From Endocalyx cinctus (taxonomy: Eukaryota > Ascomycota > Sordariomycetes > Amphisphaeriales > Apiosporaceae), in contig BCKC01000003.1 in assembly GCA_001600455.1 (NCBI GenBank), positions 3,448,315-3,512,314 of the forward strand: DNA of 64,000 nt, in the 5' to 3' direction. Position 1 is the stretch's first letter; each line of letters starts with the position of its first letter. The notes below the pieces were generated by a model. It had not been told where the DNA came from. It ran no database searches and saw only the letters and a program-made list of their open reading frames with translations. Shown here one piece after another: positions 11,082 to 21,948 of this stretch. The position numbers were made by a program, and so were the translations under genes.

Positions 11082-12152
11082 ATGGATATGCTACGGAGAT
11101 CGAGGGATCAGTTCTCGCAAATGTATCCGCCTAAGCCGAACTTCACCGAAAAGGATCTACCAGATCTCGCTGGAAAGGTAAGTGAATATCGTCTTGTTTT
11201 ACATCATTTTTTTTTTTGCTTCCATATCTTAACTCACACATCAAAAACGCAGGTCTACATAGTGACTGGCGCCAATACCGGGGTAGGCAAGGAGTTAGCA
11301 CGAATGCTCTACTCCAAAAATGCCAAAGTCTACGTCGCGGCCCGGTCCGAGTCTAAAGCGCTCGCGGCCATAGAATTCATCAAACAGCAAGCGGAATCTT
11401 CTTCTTCCGGCGAGTTGATCTTCCTCCCACTCGACCTAGCCGACCTCACGACGATCAAGTCGTCGGCGCAAAAGTTCCTCGACCGGGAAACCAAGCTGCA
11501 CGTGCTATTCAACAACGCGGGCGTCATGAAGCCCGACGAAGGCGCCAAGTCGGCCCAGGGTTACGAGCTCCAGCTCGGCGTCAACAACGTCGGGACTTTT
11601 ATGTTCACCAAACTCCTCCTGCCGACGCTCACCGCGACGGCCGAGGCCGAATCCGCGCCCTCGCGCGTCGTCTGGGTGAGCTCGTCGGCGGCCGAGTCGC
11701 CCGGCGCCCCGCAGGGAGGCGTGCGCATGGATAACCTCGACTACCGCGAGGAGTGCGGCTGGTTCCCGAAATACGCCGTCAGCAAGGCCGGGAACTACCT
11801 GCACGGGGCCGAGTGCGCGCGCCGGTTCCGCGATCGCGGCGTCCTCAGCGTCTCGCTCAACCCGGGAAACCTCGACTCCGACCTGTGGCGGAACCAGCCC
11901 CCCACCGTCGGCAAGCTCATCCGCTGGACCATCCTGCACCCCCCAGTCTACGGCGCGTACACGGAATTGTTCGCCGGCCTGTCGCCCGAGGTCACGATGG
12001 AGCATTCGGGCGGATGGGTCGTGCCTTGGGGCAGGTTTATGAATATTCGCGCCGACTTGCAGAAGGCCGCTAAGACGATGGAAGAGGGCGGTAGCGGCAT
12101 TGCCAAGGAGTTTTGGGACTGGAGCGAGAGACAGGTCCAGCCTTATCTGTAG
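11082..12152 (+). CDS. Classical short-chain dehydrogenase/reductase
   Basis: This is an NAD(P)-dependent oxidoreductase with a Rossmann fold; its substrate is unknown. Exons 11082-11177 and 11253-12152 encode 331 residues. The start is the MDMLRRSRDQF methionine; the frame is open further upstream, but that part looks like untranslated AT-rich leader. The 75-nt intron has a GTAAGT donor, a CTTAAC branch and a CAG acceptor. It has no in-frame stop, so the raw frame reads through it. Motifs are TGANTGVG (37-44) for cofactor binding, NNAG (119-122), the Ser run around 175 and Y206-x3-K210 (YAVSK), so the Ser-Tyr-Lys set is complete. The arrangement resembles fungal retinol-dehydrogenase/WW-oxidoreductase-like SDRs. 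There is no signal peptide, so it is probably cytosolic. The second exon is strongly GC-rich at third positions. Confidence 0.92.
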   Translation: MDMLRRSRDQFSQMYPPKPNFTEKDLPDLAGKVSEYRLVLHHFFFCFHILTHTSKTQVYIVTGANTGVGKELARMLYSKNAKVYVAARSESKALAAIEFIKQQAESSSSGELIFLPLDLADLTTIKSSAQKFLDRETKLHVLFNNAGVMKPDEGAKSAQGYELQLGVNNVGTFMFTKLLLPTLTATAEAESAPSRVVWVSSSAAESPGAPQGGVRMDNLDYREECGWFPKYAVSKAGNYLHGAECARRFRDRGVLSVSLNPGNLDSDLWRNQPPTVGKLIRWTILHPPVYGAYTELFAGLSPEVTMEHSGGWVVPWGRFMNIRADLQKAAKTMEEGGSGIAKEFWDWSERQVQPYL

Positions 12153-12420
12153 GTCGCGCGACGCTGCGGAGAGCCGACGTTATTTACGAAATCATTTTGG
12201 GTATGTACAAGTATAATGTCTAAATAATTATTATCGCAACTATGATGGATATAGGTCAAATAATAGTTGTAATTTTACCATGCAAAATACACACATATTT
12301 CAGTATGGGTATACATGAAAAACTAATTGTACAAGCCAATCGATCCTCCTCACTCAACAGTCACCTAGTCCTACATACAGATCGGCAGACGTGTAGTCAG
12401 TTCGTCGAAGAAACTAATCT

Positions 12421-12454
<34 letters not shown>

Positions 12455-12690
12455 TCTCTTCTTTTTTTGCGGAGAAAAAAAAGAAGGTCCCATCTAGCCC
12501 TCGACGTGATGGTATGTATAATTATTCTTCCTTTCTAGATATGATGTCACCTTGTAATCGTTCATAAAGCCTATCAAGTAGGCAAATCGGCCATAATACA
12601 GTATTTTCATCATGGTTCTTAATTGCTGGATTCGGTTTTTTCGCTTTTAATTGTAGAAGAAACAGAGTATAAAAGATGTCCCTATGGACC
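12153..12690. other. Spacer between SDR and TM9 genes (convergent)
   Basis: No gene is seen. A CT-repeat block occupies 12419-12459. Both flanking genes end here, so this space holds the two 3' ends. Confidence 0.65.
12419..12459 (+). repeat. (CT)n microsatellite with one TG interruption
   Basis: About twenty CT units, with one TG step near 12441, in the 3' intergenic region. Confidence 0.85.
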
Positions 12691-14738
12691 TTAATCGATC
12701 TTGATAGAACTATAGATCTTCCTGACGAACCACCAACTAGCGAAGTAGCCGATCGAGCCTTAAATTCGTAAACCGTTAGTATTATAGGACTCCCACGAGA
12801 AAAGCCTCAGAAATTTCGAGAATCGTTAAAAAAAGCACTAGAAAATATTCAAAACTTACCGGTGAGGACGAAAACGAGGAAGGAAAGCAAGCCGCTGTAT
12901 CCGATATATAGCACAGTGCCGGAGACACCGCCTAAGGATAGCTTGCTGATAAGGTAGATGAGAGCGTTGACAAAGATATATCCGGCGCTCATGCCGGCGG
13001 CGAGGAACGCACGCCACTGCCAGTGGTAATTTTCGGCGCAGAGCAGGAAGTAGACCATGAGAACCGTGACGGCGGCACAAGTGATGATCATTAGACCATA
13101 GCACAAGAACAAGAAGCCGAACATGTAATAGATCTTACTAAACCAAATGGAGCTCATGATGAAGTATAGCTCAACGAAGATGGCACCGAACGGAAGGATA
13201 CCCACCAGGAGCATGCTCGGCAGCGGCTTCAGGTATGTGGTAGCGGGAGGGATCTGACGCGGGATCTGGTTCGTACGCACCGGCGGCTCTATAGCCGAGG
13301 CGCGGAAACCAACCCAAGAACCGGCGACGGAGAGTGGCACGGAAATGACAAACCAGATGCCAATAATGACCAGCATGGTGGTGAAGGGAACGGCACCCGA
13401 TGCGCTGTTAGCCCAGAGGAAGAGGTTGAGGAAAAAGAAGGTAGAAAAGACGATGCCAGGAACGAGAGCAGGCGTCAAAGCGATGTTCAACTTCCATTTC
13501 TCTCCGTTCATTGATTTGTAGACCCTTGCAGAGACATAACCGCTGACAAAGCTAAGCAATGTGTAGAGGAAGACTACGACGGTTCCGAGAGCACCTCGAC
13601 TCGAAGGTGATAGGAATCCAAGTAGAGCGAAGCAGATGGTAATTCCGGCCATGACGAACAATTGGGCACCGTTGCCGAGGAAGACGGAGAGCAATAGAGG
13701 GTGCGACGGTGATCGGAAGACATCACCGTGAACCAATTTCCAGCCGGAGTCCTCCTGAACACCGTCTTCCAGGGCAGATGTACCAGAAAGATCGTCCAAG
13801 TTGATCTGATCCAGCCGATTGTATCGGGCGATATCTTTCTTCAGGGCCTTGAACAAAACGGAAGAGACAGTCATGACCAAGAATACCACGACGACCGCCG
13901 AGTTTATGAGTGAAAACCAATGGATCTTAGGATCAATAACATGCAGGTATTTGTCCCATCGCGTAGCCCAAGCCGTGGACGATTCGATCCAGTGTACGCT
14001 GTAGGTGAAAGTTACTTGGTTCGTTTCCTCGCTGTCTTCGTATAACACGAGCCCGGGTAGTGTGTCGTCATTGCAATCGAGACCGGAGCCCTTATAGTCT
14101 CTCGAAGCGGGCTCAACGATAACGCCTACAACTCTAAGTTGATCAGAAGTGCGGCTGACTACGTGATATTCGACATAAATATCGTAGTGGTTGTTAAAAT
14201 AGACAAGACCATCGAGATCATCCATGTCGACCTGACCCATGGAGAACCCGGGGCTGTAAAACTTCTTGCCGTCAAAGTCGTCAAGAACCTGACCGCCGGG
14301 CAGACCATCGATTAACCAATTCAAAGCATAGCCCTTTTTTATGCGCTGGTTGACAAAATGTGCCGCCTCCGAATCATATTGTACATCACCACACAACTTA
14401 GTACATGTCTCGTTCTGAACCATCTTCAGGTCAAAAGGCGAGGTCATGATTCGATCGCCGAATAATATGCTCCCGAGACTCTCGGCCACGTACTTGGGCC
14501 CCCCATCAGGTTGACAGTAACCAAACTTGGGTTCATAGTAATCGTAGGAGAGAACGGAATGAAGTCGAGCGTCGGCGAAAGCGGCAGGTTGGACGGTGTT
14601 GACGAAAAGGGGGACGCGATCGCCGGATTTATAGGATGTCGGCGCGACACCGGGGAGATAGAAGGCAGCTGTGAGCTGTGGAAGGGCTAGTAGAGCAGAG
14701 AAGAAGGCCCCCGAGGGTGCCTTGGACGAGGATCTCAT
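12691..14738 (-). CDS. TM9 superfamily (EMP70/nonaspanin) endomembrane protein
   Basis: TM9 proteins are Golgi/endosome membrane proteins implicated in membrane-protein sorting, adhesion and metal homeostasis. Exon 1 is 14738-12860 and a 68-nt last exon is 12758-12691, giving 648 residues, normal for the family. The 101-nt intron has a GTAAGT donor, a perfect ACTAAC branch and an AAG acceptor. Without it the frame ends in a wrong tail; with it the C-terminus becomes FVRKIYSSIKID, the conserved family ending with its KxD-type Golgi retention signal. A signal peptide covers about 1-25 and starts the lumenal domain (FYLPGVAPTSYKSGD, then YDYYEPKFGYC). Nine membrane helices follow from about residue 275. 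It diverges from the Lcp5 gene across about 1.1 kb. It is likely one of the TMN2/TMN3-type paralogues. Confidence 0.95.
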
Positions 14739-15831
14739 AATAGCGAGGTTTTTATTTAACTACTTGAAGCTATCGTCATATTCAATCAGTATCATTAGAA
14801 ACAGCTGTATTCGCAAGTGAGATAACGGCGCCCAAAGGAATAGAACACGTAAGACATAGATCGTCGGGCCTAGCTGTTTGTTGGATACGCTGGAATTCTC
14901 GTATGATGCGGCACAGGTAGAAGGTGAATTACGGTGTTCGATAGGCAACCAAATTAAAAATACGGGGACAAATGCGAATTTTCACTCACTTATCTCATGC
15001 TATAGAATATCAAAAAAGCGCAATGGTGATTATCTCGTATTTGATAGATAGTATCGTATGCGCGTATTCGTTACAGTCACGGACGAAGTTGGTTGACGTA
15101 TACTTTAAGAGTTAAGTTAAGTTACAACTATTAGTTTTAGTAACAGAATTAGTGACGGAATTAATAGTTTAGTACTTGGAACATGCGACACTTGATGAAT
15201 TAAAAGAGAATATAGGAAAGGGGAAATAGGGAGAAAATATTCTGAAGCTTCAACGTTGTGTTTTGTAATATCAAAAATAAAAGAAACAATCAATATTTAT
15301 TTTATTTATTATATTTGATTTATGATATAACTTTTTTTTTTTTTTTCTCGTTTTCTAATTTTAACTGTACCAACCAACCTAAGGTTCACTGTTACAGTAC
15401 TGGAGTTAGCTGTCCCTTACTGCTCAGACACTCACTATATTTATTATTTTACGCCTCTGGCTCCTCTGATCAAAAATGTATGGAATTAAACTACCCGTGT
15501 TCCGTACAAGTATGGAAAGCTCTGAATAGGTCTAGCCTAATACAGATAAATATAAAGTTGATTTTGAAACAAAATGACATATTCTCTTCCCCGAATATCC
15601 GAATATATGGTAAAAAAGAGCTGGGTATTATTCTAATTAGGATAAGGCTGCTAGATAAATTAAACTTAGTGGAGTGCCAAGATAGGTGCTGTCTTATCGC
15701 ATCCTTATCGTCAATTATTTCTCTTTTTTTTTTTTTTTCTTTCATAGGTTCTGAATCCCTTGACTTTCAGGTTCAAGTTGCGATATTTATGACTTGTGAT
15801 ATTTGATCTCAAGTCAATACCAGAAATAATC
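14739..15831. other. Divergent promoter region, TM9 and Lcp5 genes
   Basis: About 1.1 kb of AT-rich DNA between two outward-reading housekeeping genes. It holds T tracts near 15332 and 15725. The open frame running over 15258-15806 is low-complexity and continues out of frame with Lcp5, so I do not accept it as coding. Confidence 0.6.
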
Positions 15832-17007
15832 ATGGCAGCTCCAACGACATTAACAGCTGCGCTGGAATCTCTCACTCAATCCTTAGAATCAGCCCTCGAA
15901 GCAACTCCGAAAATCTACAGCAGCAAGGAAGAAATCTCCAATAAAGATGGCATCTCCCTTCTCGACACAAAAAACGAGCTATTACTTTCCTACTTACAGA
16001 ACCTGATCTTCCTTATATTAATGAAAATACGAAATGCTAAGAAGAGTGGTGAAAAAGAGGAAGAGGGGGATAACGAGGAATCTCCCGATCAAGATTCCGT
16101 TGTGAAAAAACTTGTCGAACTACGGCTATATCTAGAACAGGGTGTGCGCCCACTCGAAGAAAAACTACAATTTCAGATTCACAAGGTTCTCCGTGTAGCT
16201 GAAGACGCCGATCGTAATGCGAAAGAACAGACCGAGAAAGCTCAAGATGGCTCCGAATCTGAAGCTAGCGGTTCGGGCTCGGACGAAGACGAAGACGAAG
16301 CTAGCGGGTCCGACGAGGACGCGAGCGCCGCACGAAAAGCTTCAGATAAGAACTTTGGTCCTCTCCGAAGCACCTTCGACCGTTCCACCTCGGGAATAGC
16401 AGGTATGGCGGCCGCGTCTAAATCCCAGAACAAGACGGGCGCCTACAGACCCCCACGAATCATGCCCACGGCCATGCCGACCACCACCACCGAACGTCGC
16501 GCCCGGAGAGAGCGGCCGGTCAAGTCGGCGACGATGGACGAATACATCGCGTCCGAGTACTCGAGCGCGCCCATGGACCTGCCCAACGTGGGCTCGACCA
16601 TCGCCGCGCGCGGGCGCAAGCACAAGACGACGGCGGAGCGCGAGGAGGAGACGCGCCGGCGCGAGTACGAGGAGTCCAACTTCATACGCCTGCCCAAGGA
16701 GAGCAAGAAGGACCGCGCCAAGCGGGGCAAGGCCGAGCGCGCTAGCGGCACCATGTCCTTCGGCGGCGAGGACTGGCGCGACCTCGGCGAGGGCGTCGAC
16801 CGGATCGCCCGCCTCACCCGCGGCAAGGATAAGGGCAAAGGGGGCGGCACCAAGGCCCTGCTCGAGCGCAGCAGGAAGAGAGGTCGCGAGACGACCGACG
16901 GTGGGCGCGGGAGCGGTCTCGGTGAGGGGACGCGCGAGATTGGCGACCGGTTCGCTAAGAAACTTAAGGTTATGGAAGGTGGTCGGAGAGATAAGGGAAG
17001 ACGGTGA
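15832..17007 (+). CDS. LCP5: Lcp5/neuroguidin, Sas10/Utp3/C1D-family U3 snoRNP factor
   Basis: Lcp5 acts in the nucleolus with the U3 snoRNP and exosome in early 18S rRNA processing (known for the family). A single exon encodes 391 residues. The start at 15832 is preferred over an in-frame ATG at 15796 because MAAPTTLTAALESL begins the family's first helix. Residues about 5-123 form the helical Sas10/Utp3/C1D domain with the NELLLSYLQNLIFLILMKIR helix and the PLEEKLQFQIHKVLR box. Residues 140-165 are a Ser/Asp/Glu-rich linker. YRPPRI (205-210) is the hallmark Lcp5/neuroguidin motif. The C-terminal half is basic and coiled, ending in a Lys/Arg/Gly-rich tail with nuclear-localisation character. 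GC content rises sharply in the second half. Confidence 0.9.
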   Translation: MAAPTTLTAALESLTQSLESALEATPKIYSSKEEISNKDGISLLDTKNELLLSYLQNLIFLILMKIRNAKKSGEKEEEGDNEESPDQDSVVKKLVELRLYLEQGVRPLEEKLQFQIHKVLRVAEDADRNAKEQTEKAQDGSESEASGSGSDEDEDEASGSDEDASAARKASDKNFGPLRSTFDRSTSGIAGMAAASKSQNKTGAYRPPRIMPTAMPTTTTERRARRERPVKSATMDEYIASEYSSAPMDLPNVGSTIAARGRKHKTTAEREEETRRREYEESNFIRLPKESKKDRAKRGKAERASGTMSFGGEDWRDLGEGVDRIARLTRGKDKGKGGGTKALLERSRKRGRETTDGGRGSGLGEGTREIGDRFAKKLKVMEGGRRDKGRR

Positions 17008-17639
17008 TTTAAGTATATACCCTTTGTATATGGTGTACATAGCCGAGCATCGTTTATTGCGCACTGCATATGCATATCTATGTTTCCCTACATTTGTAGG
17101 CGTTTTCACATCTATGTGTCTTCAACTTCAGACGAAGCTCTCTCTTAAGACATTAACTTATAGCCGAGGCTACCCTAACTGGCTTCTCTGAAAACAATAT
17201 CCTTGTTAAGGGCCAGGAGATGCAGATGTCATCCCGATTATGTTGGCGGAGACGGATACTTCAAAAGCGCAGAGAGACGAGAGAAATGGGGAGAGTTAGG
17301 AGAATCATTTGATTAGAACTTGATCATGATTTTTACCTATCACCCGAAGGAGTTCAAGACGTAACGGCGATATGCTACACGTTATATCCTACATTAAACA
17401 AAGCATAATATACGTTCTGCACAATGCATCAAGCTAGATACCAGAGTTTTTAATCATAGTTAAGTACTATGATATGGTTGCTCCTTAGTCGCAATCCAAC
17501 CCCCCTTTTTTTCTGGCTCCAGTTTTAGACTCTCGTTCTCATTTCCTTCATACTGCTTAAGAATCCAACACCAATCTAGATAGTGATCCTCAAGTCTCTT
17601 TAACTTGCCCTCTCCACCAATTCCGCTTACGTTGCGTTA
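17008..17639. other. Convergent spacer, Lcp5 and coiled-coil protein genes
   Basis: About 630 bases that carry the 3' ends of both neighbours. No other feature is visible. Confidence 0.6.
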
Positions 17640-18248
17640 TTACAGCGATCGTCGGAAGTAGTCCGCTTCCCGATTCAAGAACCGCCCCTCGTCCCTCAGC
17701 GCGATGATCAAGTTGCGGTCTAGCCTCCGTCTCTGCTCCGCGGCCGCCCCCTCCACTTCGCGCTCGAACCGGAGCGCAGCTAGTTCGCGCGTAAGCCTGC
17801 TTCGCTCGTTGCTGCCCACGCGCACCTCGGCTTGCAGGGAAGCGATTATGACTTTGTGTCGTTCTAAAGTCGAGGCAGAGACGAAGGGGTCTTGCTGAGA
17901 AGGGGATGAAGAAAAATAAGAAGAAGACAAAGAACGCACGCGTGCGAGTAGTGGCTCCAGTAGCCGGCAGAGTTCAACAACAACGAAGCTATCGCGAACG
18001 CGGGAAAAAACACGACGCATACGCGATGATGCGCCAGAACTATTGCTGTTATCGTCTCTGGCTAGGGGGACAGTTGGTGTTGTTCGTCTTCCTGGAGGGA
18101 GAGGCACTGTAGGGGAATCGGCGAAAAGGGAAAGACTTCCGTCGGTTGACGAGGTCTCTTCGTTGGAAGATGATTCAACTTCTTCATGACCTGGGCTAGA
18201 TTCGAAAGGCGATGTTGTATATGCAAGGCGAGGATCGACCGGATCCAT
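17640..18248 (-). CDS. Unrecognised 202-residue protein, Ser-rich N-terminus and coiled-coil C-terminus
   Basis: I do not recognise this protein. The start was set at 18248 (MDPVDPRLAYTTSP) because its context TTACCATGG is good; an upstream in-frame ATG at 18350 adds a leader without bias. Residues 1-80 are Ser/Thr/Pro/Glu-rich and probably disordered. A basic-hydrophobic helix follows (MRRVFSRVRDSFVVVELCRLLEPLL, about 83-107). Residues 130-200 are rich in Arg, Glu and Leu with a heptad pattern (LERHKVIIASLQAEV, LTRELAALRFEREV) and are likely a coiled coil. There is no signal peptide. It diverges from the ORC4 gene over 1.1 kb. The uninterrupted biased frame supports a real gene; the function is unknown. 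Confidence 0.6.
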   Translation of the reverse strand: MDPVDPRLAYTTSPFESSPGHEEVESSSNEETSSTDGSLSLFADSPTVPLPPGRRTTPTVPLARDDNSNSSGASSRMRRVFSRVRDSFVVVELCRLLEPLLARVRSLSSSYFSSSPSQQDPFVSASTLERHKVIIASLQAEVRVGSNERSRLTRELAALRFEREVEGAAAEQRRRLDRNLIIALRDEGRFLNREADYFRRSL

Positions 18249-19386
18249 GGTAACAGATGTTTGTATGGTAGATACGGGAAAGAACAGTCTTAGGATAGAT
18301 ATTTTCTGTCTAAGTGGCGGGAAGCTGTTGATACCTCTATATTGTAGCACATCTTTATACTCAGCAGATCAACTTCACCGCTTCCGATACGTTGTTGAGG
18401 TGTCATGTTTTAATTCGGAACATGAGTATGATGTGAAAGTACGTGGCTATTCTTCAGTGGAAACTGGATGAAACCAACTCTTTAAATGTTCGAGTGCTTT
18501 GTGCGAAAAGTTCAGGTTCTTACCATGGAAACCATTCTTATACACAAAATGCATGATCATACAAACGGTGCCCTAGATACATATCTGAAAATAAATAGAC
18601 ACTCAGTGTCAATACAACAGTAATTCTAAAGCTATTAGATCCAGTCACGAAAGATAGAGTTGGTTCACACGCATACTACATAAATCTTTAGACAGAACTA
18701 GAGCGATGGTGTAAAGTCTTGCCCTCTGAGCCATATAAATTTTCTTAAGTTTTCACGAAGTGCTGAACAGACTGATCCTAGGAGATTACTTATGAACTCA
18801 GCAAAACTTCAAAGATGATTGGCTTGGTTCCTTATTTGAGAACTTTTACAACGAAGAGGGCAATGTTGCCCAGCGAGTTGGCCCATAGAAACTGCGTAAC
18901 AGAGAGAGCGGATAAGGGGTTCACAACTCGAGGTTGCAGAGCAGAATTCCGAACTCCGAGATCCCTGCAGAGTCCATTAACTACTCAATAGAAGCCTTCG
19001 CAATATTTATTGAGACTTTGGACCGTGGTAACATTAATTACTAACTACCTGCAAAGTCAATAGCGGTTACTATCAAAGCCCATTCAATGCACTATGGTCA
19101 TTTTAATACAGTTTAATGACATATAAACGTTTAAATGCATATTGTTCAATCAACGCGTTATCAACTTTATCAGTCGCGTCTTTTCAGGGGTGTCTATCTT
19201 AGCTTAGGTAGGTGCGTAATTACCTAGTCAACTATTATTATTTTACAATGCCTGTCAGGTGTTTTCAGAATACGACTATCTTCATTGTCTAATGAGAGAA
19301 CCCAACTTGGTTCAGTTGCTCCCTTGAGAGACATGTGATTACCAAATAGCTGTTTTTTCTTCTTAAACTCATTACATTTTCGCGTC
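18249..19386. other. Divergent promoter region, coiled-coil protein and Orc4
   Basis: About 1.1 kb of AT-rich sequence with no supportable frame. It must contain the promoters of both flanking genes, but I could not pick out a convincing binding site. Confidence 0.6.
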
Positions 19387-21948
19387 ATGGCTCCGAACGA
19401 GACACCGACTTCTGGACGTCCAAGGCGAAATCGGATTCCGGTCACAAAGTACGACTCGTCGCCCGCGCCCTCACCGCAAGAAAGTCATTCTCTCAAACGA
19501 CGTCGCCTCAATGGCCTGTCTGCTCCATCTCCGTCTACCCCACGAGGCCTATCAGCCATTGCCTCCGCTATTGGCGGCGCTCTCAATCGCGGCGGGCGAG
19601 CGGGCGTGACAACTACGAAGGATAAGACCTCGGGGAGAAAGGATAATAAAGCGGCATACGACTTCCCGGACTCGAGTAGCGCGGACGAGGGACAACAGAA
19701 GCTGTGGGACCTTCCTATTAAGCACAAAAAGCTTGGCCTCAAACCATCGTCGCCCTTAAAGCCGAAGACGACGACAACAACGACGACGAGCCAAAGTGTC
19801 TACGAAGTGCCAGATTCCGGAGATGAATCAAGACCACGAAAAAGAGGAAGGCCGTCAAAACCTTCGACGGCCACAGATAGCGAAATATCAGTATCTACGA
19901 CTCCAACTACGAAAACTCGCGTTTCGAGGAAGAACCTGAATGTGACGGACGAACCCCAAACCCAAATGCCCAAACTGAAAGGCATTCTCACACCACAGAA
20001 AAGAAAAGTTGGTCGTCCACGGAAAAATGTGGCATTTGATGGGGGCAGCGCGGGAGATAGCGACACCGAACTCCATTTTAAGGACATACCTAAAGATGCG
20101 ACGAGTTCAAAAGCACAAGGAAAACCGGCGACCGCGCACAAAACACAAAAACCAGCGAAAGTGGTCGAGGAAGAAGTAGAGGAAGAGGAAAGTGAGGATG
20201 AAGAGGTATGCGCGATATGTTCGAAGCCCGACTCTGAGCCGCCCAACCAAATTATCTTCTGTGAACATTGTGACATGGCTGTTCATCAGGAATGCTACAA
20301 TGTGCCCGTGATTCCTGAAGGCGATTGGATATGTAGGAACTGCTCTCAGGAAGACGTTTTACCTTCTATATCGATGTCTACAAAGAATCATGGGTCAACT
20401 ATCAACTCTCTTAAAGCTCCCGATATCCCTAATTTTGAGGTTCATCTACGCACCATGCAGCGTGTTTTGCTGGATCGGTGCTCCGGTACCCGTCAGATCA
20501 AGCTTCGTGGGCACCCAGAAGCTTACGAAAAGACCTATCAGCTCGTTGAGCAGACAGTTTTAGCAGGCGAGGGTAACTCGATGATGGTAATCGGCGCCCG
20601 AGGCTGCGGGAAGACAACGGTAATTACAATACTTTAACCGTTAGCTGTATACCGATTGACGCTGATCTATTCGATAGTTGGTCGAGGAAGTGATCACGAA
20701 TCTCAAAGCTGAACACTTTGAGGAGTTCCATGTGATACGCTTGAATGGTTTTATTCATACAGACGACAAGCTTGCACTTAAGGAGATCTGGCGCCAGCTC
20801 GGCAAAGAAATGAACATCGAGGATGACCTCGTTAATAAGGTAAGACATATTCTGACACCCTTTGACGAACTGCAACTCATTAGAACAGACAAATAATTAC
20901 GCCGATACGATGGCTTCACTACTAGCGTTGTTATCGCATCCTGCCGAGATCACGGGCGCCGAAGATGGTGTCACATCTCGATCTGTGGTATTTATCATTG
21001 ACGAATTCGATTTATTTGCTACACATGCTCGTCAGACTCTCTTATATAACTTATTTGACATCGCTCAGGCGCGGAAGGCGCCAATCGCAGTCCTAGGATT
21101 AACCACGAGGATTGATGTTGTTGAGAGTCTCGAGAAGAGGGTTAAGAGTCGTTTTAGCCATCGTTATGTTTACATGTCGCCCCCAAAGACGCTAGCTGCA
21201 TACTGGGACGTCTGTAGACAAGGCTTACAGGTGGATGAAGAAGATCTTGACGCGGAGGGCTTTGATATGACTCTAGAAGGGTTCGACAAGTTCCGCGAAT
21301 ACTGGAACAAAAAAATCGAAGTGAGTACACTCTTATTAACGAAAAGTGAACAGATAAATTAACTTGTTTAAGACCCTCCGCAAAACAGCGGTGTTTGAAG
21401 ACCACTTGGAGTATCATTACTACACAACAAAATCGGTATCCGCATTCCTCACCACGTGTATCATGCCTCTATCGACACTTTCAGTCGAGTCATTAGATCT
21501 GGGTGCATCTTTTGATTCACCGGGTGGCTTGTCTCTCGATCCTCCAGAAGCAAAACATCATCTTCTCTCTGCTCTGTCTGATCTAGAAATAGCGCTGCTC
21601 ATATCCGGAGCTCGCCTGGATATTGTTGCTCATACTGACACGGTCAACTTTGCCATGGCATATGACGAGTACACAACACAGATGGGAAAGCAAAGGGTGC
21701 AATCAGCTACATCGGGTATGTTGGCTCTAGGAGCCGGTGCTAGGGTGTGGGGCCGAAGTCTGGCGGCGGTGGCTTGGGAGCGTCTAGTGTCGCTAGGTCT
21801 CCTGATCCCAGCCGGGATTGGAGGCAGAAGCAATGCGGCGCATGGCGGTCTAGAAGGTAAAATGTGGAAACTCGAGGTAGAGTTGGGGGAAATCCCTTCG
21901 GCTGTCGAATTGCCGAATTATCTGAACAAGTGGTGTACCCAGATTTAG
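19387..21948 (+). CDS. ORC4: Origin recognition complex subunit 4 with AT-hook-like motifs and PHD finger
   Basis: Orc4 is an AAA+ subunit of the nuclear complex that marks replication origins. Four exons (19387-20619, 20678-20839, 20889-21320, 21373-21948) encode 800 residues. Introns are 58, 49 and 52 nt and all in phase 0. N-terminal region: GRPRR (10-14), RKRGRPSKP (151-159) and KRKVGRPRKN (205-214) are AT-hook-like. An acidic stretch (261-273) leads into a complete C4HC3 PHD finger: C275, C278, C292, C295, H300, C303, C316, C319. The AAA+ module has Walker A GARGCGKT (403-410) and Walker B FIIDEFD (about 500-506). A LTTRIDVVESLEKRVKSRFSHR segment follows (sensor/arginine-finger region), then the winged-helix C-terminus. 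The length is far above the roughly 430-530 residues of yeast and animal Orc4, because of the N-terminal extension. Fission-yeast Orc4 also carries AT-hooks (known). Confidence 0.93.

Noticed and set aside
15258..15806. 182-residue frame before Lcp5
   Set aside because: It consists of poly-T and AT-rich translation (Phe/Ile/Asn runs), has no motif, and overlaps the Lcp5 start in another frame.
16242..17109. Minus-strand frames of 210 and 255 residues over the Lcp5 gene
   Set aside because: They are shadows caused by GC-rich third positions of the sense gene, which carries the family motif YRPPRI.
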